Of a DNA stretch of 64,000 nucleotides, positions 61,027-64,000 are shown piece after piece. Below the pieces are notes generated by a model, which was not told the DNA's origin, did not search any database, and saw nothing but the letters and a program-made list of their open reading frames with translations. The stretch's first letter is position 1. Every line of letters begins with the position of its first letter. Where the stretch lies: the NCBI GenBank assembly GCA_938028725.1, contig CALIMH010000007.1, positions 1-64,000 on the forward strand. The letters are read 5' to 3'. A program made the translations under genes and the position numbers. This DNA is from an uncultured Anaerolineae bacterium. Lineage in GTDB: Bacteria > Chloroflexota > Anaerolineae > J036 > Brachytrichaceae.

Positions 61027-62676
61027 GTGCACATCCTGAACCACAAGATTAGACTCGCCACAGCCTTCCTAGCAGCGCTAGTGTTAGCTCTACATGCGGC
61101 GCCACAGTTGGTGTATCCCTTCGGCCACGACCAGGGCATCTTCTCTGCCTGTGGCGAGGTGATCCGGCGCGGCGGCGTGCCGATCCGAGACTGCTTCGAG
61201 AGCAAAGGCCCTGCTGTGATGGTGCTCTACGCGCTGGCGATGTCCATCGCGCCAACGACAGTGACTGTCCATGCCTTCACGCTGGGCTGGCAAGCGCTCA
61301 CGGCGCTGCTGGTGGGTCTTGCTGCGCGCATAATGTTCCACCGTTGGGCGGCTTGGCCAGCCGCAGCAGCGTACTGGCTGATGTACGCCGGCATCCATTT
61401 CTGGTCCATGAACCAGGCAGAGACATTCACCAACTTGTTTATCGTGTCAAGCGTGCTCTGTGCCTGGCAGGGTGGGCGCACGCAAGGGTCTAGCCGCGCA
61501 GCTTGGTTGGCGATGAGCGGCATCAGCGCCGGCGTGTTGCTTTGGTTCAAGTACACCTTTGCGCTGCAAGTGCTCGCCATCAGCGCGGGTGTGCTTGCGC
61601 AGAGCTGGTGGCAGGCGCGCACACTGCGCGGCACAGCACTGCACTTCGCACCGTTCGTCGTGGGCGGTTTTGGGGTGAACGCCTTAGTGCTGGGGTGGTT
61701 CGCTGCTGTCGGTGGGCTACCAGCACTGGTCGAGCAGTTTCTGATCTTCCGCGAGCTGTTCCCGCTCGGCCCGCCACGCACACTCCCAGAAATCATCCAG
61801 ATGCTCTGGCGCTTTACCGACAACGGCGCCGACCTCACTGCCGACTACAAGCCCACCGTCGCGCAGTGGACGCTGCTGGGCGGCGGCTTCCCGGCGCTGC
61901 TGATGCTGGGCGCGATCGGGGCCTTGTGGGGCATTCAACCTTCCCTAACGGGCACGACAAGGGATCGCCGCTTCGCCAGCCTGCGCGTGTGGTATTGGGT
62001 GAGCCTGTTCGTTGCCGGCCTTGTCGTCGTCGCTGTTCAGGCCAAGTATGTCCAGTATCACTTCACCATCTTGCATCCATCGCTGGCTGTGCTGGGTGGA
62101 GCAGGCGTCGCTGTCGGCGCACAGGCTCTGCAACGCTCTGGCCATCGGCGCGTGTGGGGCGCGTCGATCGCAGCACTCACGCTAGCCGCATTTGTCCCCC
62201 TCATGGTGCGCATGTGGCCCTGGATGCGCGACACCTACATCAACGTCGTAGTGGAACGCAAGTCGCTGCGGGCCATTCACGAGGAGAGCCGCGTCGCTGC
62301 ACAGCTCTACATTGCCGACTACATCCGCCAAACCACTAACCCCGAAGACACAATCAGCATCTTCGGCGATGCCCCGTGGGTGTATGTGCTCAGCGAGCGG
62401 CGCAATGCCACCCGCTTCCCATTCGCCGACGTATGGGCGCCAGCCCATGGCTCATGGACCAACGCCACCTTTGGCAAGCAGTTCTTCGAGCAGATCGCCG
62501 CCCACCCACCCAAGCTGTTCATCCTCACGGCAGATGATTACCCATGGATCGGCGTGCGCCACATTGATAACTGGAAATACCAAAAGCCGCTACACGAGTT
62601 CGTCGAGTCCAACTACCGCTATGAGGCGGAGATTGGGCCCTTCCTTGTCTTTCGCAGGCGCACAGAAGGGAGTTGA
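61027..62676 (+). CDS. Multi-helix membrane glycosyltransferase (PMT/ArnT-like), copy 1
   Basis: 549 aa from GTG 61027. About 9-11 transmembrane segments with a large hydrophilic first loop (YPFGHDQGIFSACGEVIRRG) containing Asp-Gln near the membrane, as in GT-C enzymes such as ArnT, which use a polyprenyl-phosphate sugar. A soluble C-terminal part (IFGDAPWVYVLSERRNATRF and on) follows the last helix. It likely transfers a sugar outside the membrane to a protein or lipid. Followed after 3 nt by a paralogue. Family placement is by topology and loop pattern. Confidence 0.78.
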   Translation: MHILNHKIRLATAFLAALVLALHAAPQLVYPFGHDQGIFSACGEVIRRGGVPIRDCFESKGPAVMVLYALAMSIAPTTVTVHAFTLGWQALTALLVGLAARIMFHRWAAWPAAAAYWLMYAGIHFWSMNQAETFTNLFIVSSVLCAWQGGRTQGSSRAAWLAMSGISAGVLLWFKYTFALQVLAISAGVLAQSWWQARTLRGTALHFAPFVVGGFGVNALVLGWFAAVGGLPALVEQFLIFRELFPLGPPRTLPEIIQMLWRFTDNGADLTADYKPTVAQWTLLGGGFPALLMLGAIGALWGIQPSLTGTTRDRRFASLRVWYWVSLFVAGLVVVAVQAKYVQYHFTILHPSLAVLGGAGVAVGAQALQRSGHRRVWGASIAALTLAAFVPLMVRMWPWMRDTYINVVVERKSLRAIHEESRVAAQLYIADYIRQTTNPEDTISIFGDAPWVYVLSERRNATRFPFADVWAPAHGSWTNATFGKQFFEQIAAHPPKLFILTADDYPWIGVRHIDNWKYQKPLHEFVESNYRYEAEIGPFLVFRRRTEGS

Positions 62677-62679
62677 AAC

Positions 62680-64000
62680 GTGGTAGCGCGTCGCGCACTT
62701 CTTGCGGCCGGGTTGTCTGCACTTGGGATCGCGCTGACAACCGCAGGGCTGCCGCAGCTCGTGTATCCGCCTTGGTTCGACCAGGGTGCGTTTGCTGCGT
62801 GCGGTCAAATTCTCAATCGCGGGGGCGTGTTCCTGCGCGACTGCTGGGACGTGCGCGGGCCGCTGACGCCCATGCTCTACGCCTTCGCGCTGCGTTTCTC
62901 TGAGAGCAGCCACATGGTGTTCATGCTGAATTTGGTCTGGCAAGCTGCCAGCGCAGGGCTGCTGGGCGTGCTGAGCTGGCGCATAACGCACAGCCGTGCG
63001 GCGACGTTGACCGGCCCCGTGCTGTATTGGCTGATGCACGCCACACTTAACTATTGGTCTGTTGCGCAAGCCGAGGGCTTCGCCAACCTCGCCTTCATCA
63101 CCGCCGCTTGGTGCGCTTGGGAAGGTCGCCAATTGCGCCATCGCGCGCCGGGGTGGTGGCTGGCAGCAGGATTGTGCAGTGGAGCACTGTTTTGGTTCAA
63201 GTACCCCTTTGCGGCGTTCGCGCTGCTGCTTATGCTGTGGGCAACGCTGACGGTGCGACAGCGACCGGCGCTTCGATCCGCACTGGGCAGCCTGGTCGCC
63301 GGCTGGGTGGTCGCCATCGTGGCAGGCGGGCTGTATTTTGTCGCCAACCAAGCCGGCGAGGCGCTGATCGTGCACCTGCGCTACGCCCTGGCCAACTTCC
63401 ACGGCAAGCCGCTCGACGAGCGTTGGGAGTGGCTGAGCAGCTTGTTCTGGGTGGAGCTGACAACTTTTGCGCGCATCGGTAGCACCCCCACCGCCGGCTT
63501 CAAGGACACCATCCCACAGAGGCTTTGGCTAGGGCGAGGCTTCCCACTGATCGTCGCGCTGGTCGGGCTTGGGGCAATGCGCACATTGGCCAACGCCCGC
63601 CTGCGCGCCGCCGGCGGATTGGCACTGCTATGGCTGCTTGGCGGCGTGCTGCTCAACATTTGGCAGGGGCACTCATATCGCTATCACTTTGTCATTTGGT
63701 TGCCGCCAATGGCCTTGGTAGCTGGCCTGGCCACCGCCGGCTGGCAAGGAGGGACAGGGCGCGCGTGGCAAGCCGCCACGCTCAGCTTGGCTGGGCTAGC
63801 TGCAGTGGCGCAGTACGCTGCCATTTTGCCTTGGATGCAAGACGCAGCATATCAGGTGTTGATCGCACAGCGGACGCTGCGCCACATTCACATCGAGAGC
63901 AAACAAGAGGCGCGTGTGCTGCTGGCCGAGTTCTTGGCGGACAAGCTCACACCTGACCAGCGCGTTGCCATCTTCAGCGACACACCGGAAGTGCATCTGC
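62680..64000 (+). CDS. Multi-helix membrane glycosyltransferase, copy 2 (3' end outside window)
   Basis: 440 codons visible from GTG 62680, preceded by AGGGAG 7 nt upstream. Same plan as copy 1: YPPWFDQGAFAACGQILNRG in the first loop, RDCWDVRGPLTPMLYAFAL matching RDCFESKGPAVMVLYALAM, and WFKYPFAAFAL matching WFKYTFALQVL. The later parts diverge. A tandem gene duplication or recombining pair is likely. The missing C-terminus prevents comparison of the soluble domain. Confidence 0.8.
   Translation, partial: MVARRALLAAGLSALGIALTTAGLPQLVYPPWFDQGAFAACGQILNRGGVFLRDCWDVRGPLTPMLYAFALRFSESSHMVFMLNLVWQAASAGLLGVLSWRITHSRAATLTGPVLYWLMHATLNYWSVAQAEGFANLAFITAAWCAWEGRQLRHRAPGWWLAAGLCSGALFWFKYPFAAFALLLMLWATLTVRQRPALRSALGSLVAGWVVAIVAGGLYFVANQAGEALIVHLRYALANFHGKPLDERWEWLSSLFWVELTTFARIGSTPTAGFKDTIPQRLWLGRGFPLIVALVGLGAMRTLANARLRAAGGLALLWLLGGVLLNIWQGHSYRYHFVIWLPPMALVAGLATAGWQGGTGRAWQAATLSLAGLAAVAQYAAILPWMQDAAYQVLIAQRTLRHIHIESKQEARVLLAEFLADKLTPDQRVAIFSDTPEVHL

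Overview
The window is a gene-dense stretch (GC roughly 58-60%) of a bacterial chromosome. The best guess is Chloroflexota, inferred from gene content only. The pointers are an archaeal-type isopentenyl phosphate kinase in a bacterial housekeeping operon, a Rieske / one-piece cytochrome b / dihaem cytochrome c operon, a short-type alpha-glucan phosphorylase, an M29-like peptidase, a RicT-like protein and a menaquinone methyltransferase. I saw no rRNA, tRNA, CRISPR array, insertion sequence or prophage. Both ends cut a gene.

Layout. 1-5.2 kb: zinc operon (znuA-znuC-znuB, a DUF318-type permease, a CobW-like gene that becomes DsrE-like) divergent from a Zur/Fur regulator, with a perfect palindrome between them. 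5.3-8.8 kb: quinol:electron-acceptor oxidoreductase (Rieske, cytochrome b, cytochrome c). 9.0-12.5 kb: uppP, then a compact set of small envelope/regulator genes ending in a Crp/Fnr regulator and a DUF2892 protein with a well-placed operator. 12.5-17.3 kb: M29-like peptidase, JAMM protease, glycogen phosphorylase, exported cyclase-family hydrolase. 17.5-21.1 kb: minus-strand operon of a subtilase-prodomain-like protein, a fatty acyl-AMP ligase, a NUDIX hydrolase and a THI5-like protein with no signal peptide. 21.3-23.9 kb: Wzt-like ABC ATPase, methyltransferase and a decayed glycosyltransferase. 23.9-34.4 kb: a long plus-strand housekeeping run (ubiE, polA, parvulin lipoprotein, manA, isopentenyl phosphate kinase, purB, tiny membrane protein, glycosyltransferase, moeB-rhodanese). 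34.4-38.5 kb: msrPQ, recQ, thpR. 38.8-49.6 kb: two PIG-L/RicT genes, GGCT, Mrp, PfkB kinase, HAD phosphatase, antiquitin-type ALDH, peptide deformylase, GNAT, mnmA and cysteine desulfurase. 49.6-54.4 kb: LLM oxidoreductase, then an ATP-grasp / carboxylate-amine ligase pair and a LacI regulator. 54.4-60.9 kb: GlpD-like oxidoreductase, mtnP, clpS, class II aldolase, D-threonine aldolase-like enzyme, FHA protein, a second PIG-L gene, a probable small terminated transcript and an unknown helical protein. 61-64 kb: two tandem paralogous membrane glycosyltransferases, the second cut by the window edge.

Most notable points. (i) Many genes without a Shine-Dalgarno carry a TANNNT-type -10 box only 6-13 nt before the start codon, which suggests widespread leaderless transcription; this also decides several start sites. 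(ii) The CobW gene at the left edge has lost its middle and C-terminal part and continues in frame into a DsrE-like domain. (iii) The ATP-grasp / carboxylate-amine ligase operon looks like a peptide- or amide-forming pathway with unknown product. (iv) At 60383-60500 a strong ribosome-binding site, a 17-codon ORF, mutually exclusive hairpins and an intrinsic terminator form a stand-alone short transcript. (v) A perfect palindrome sits at -41 from the DUF2892 promoter, overlapping the stop codon of a Crp/Fnr gene.
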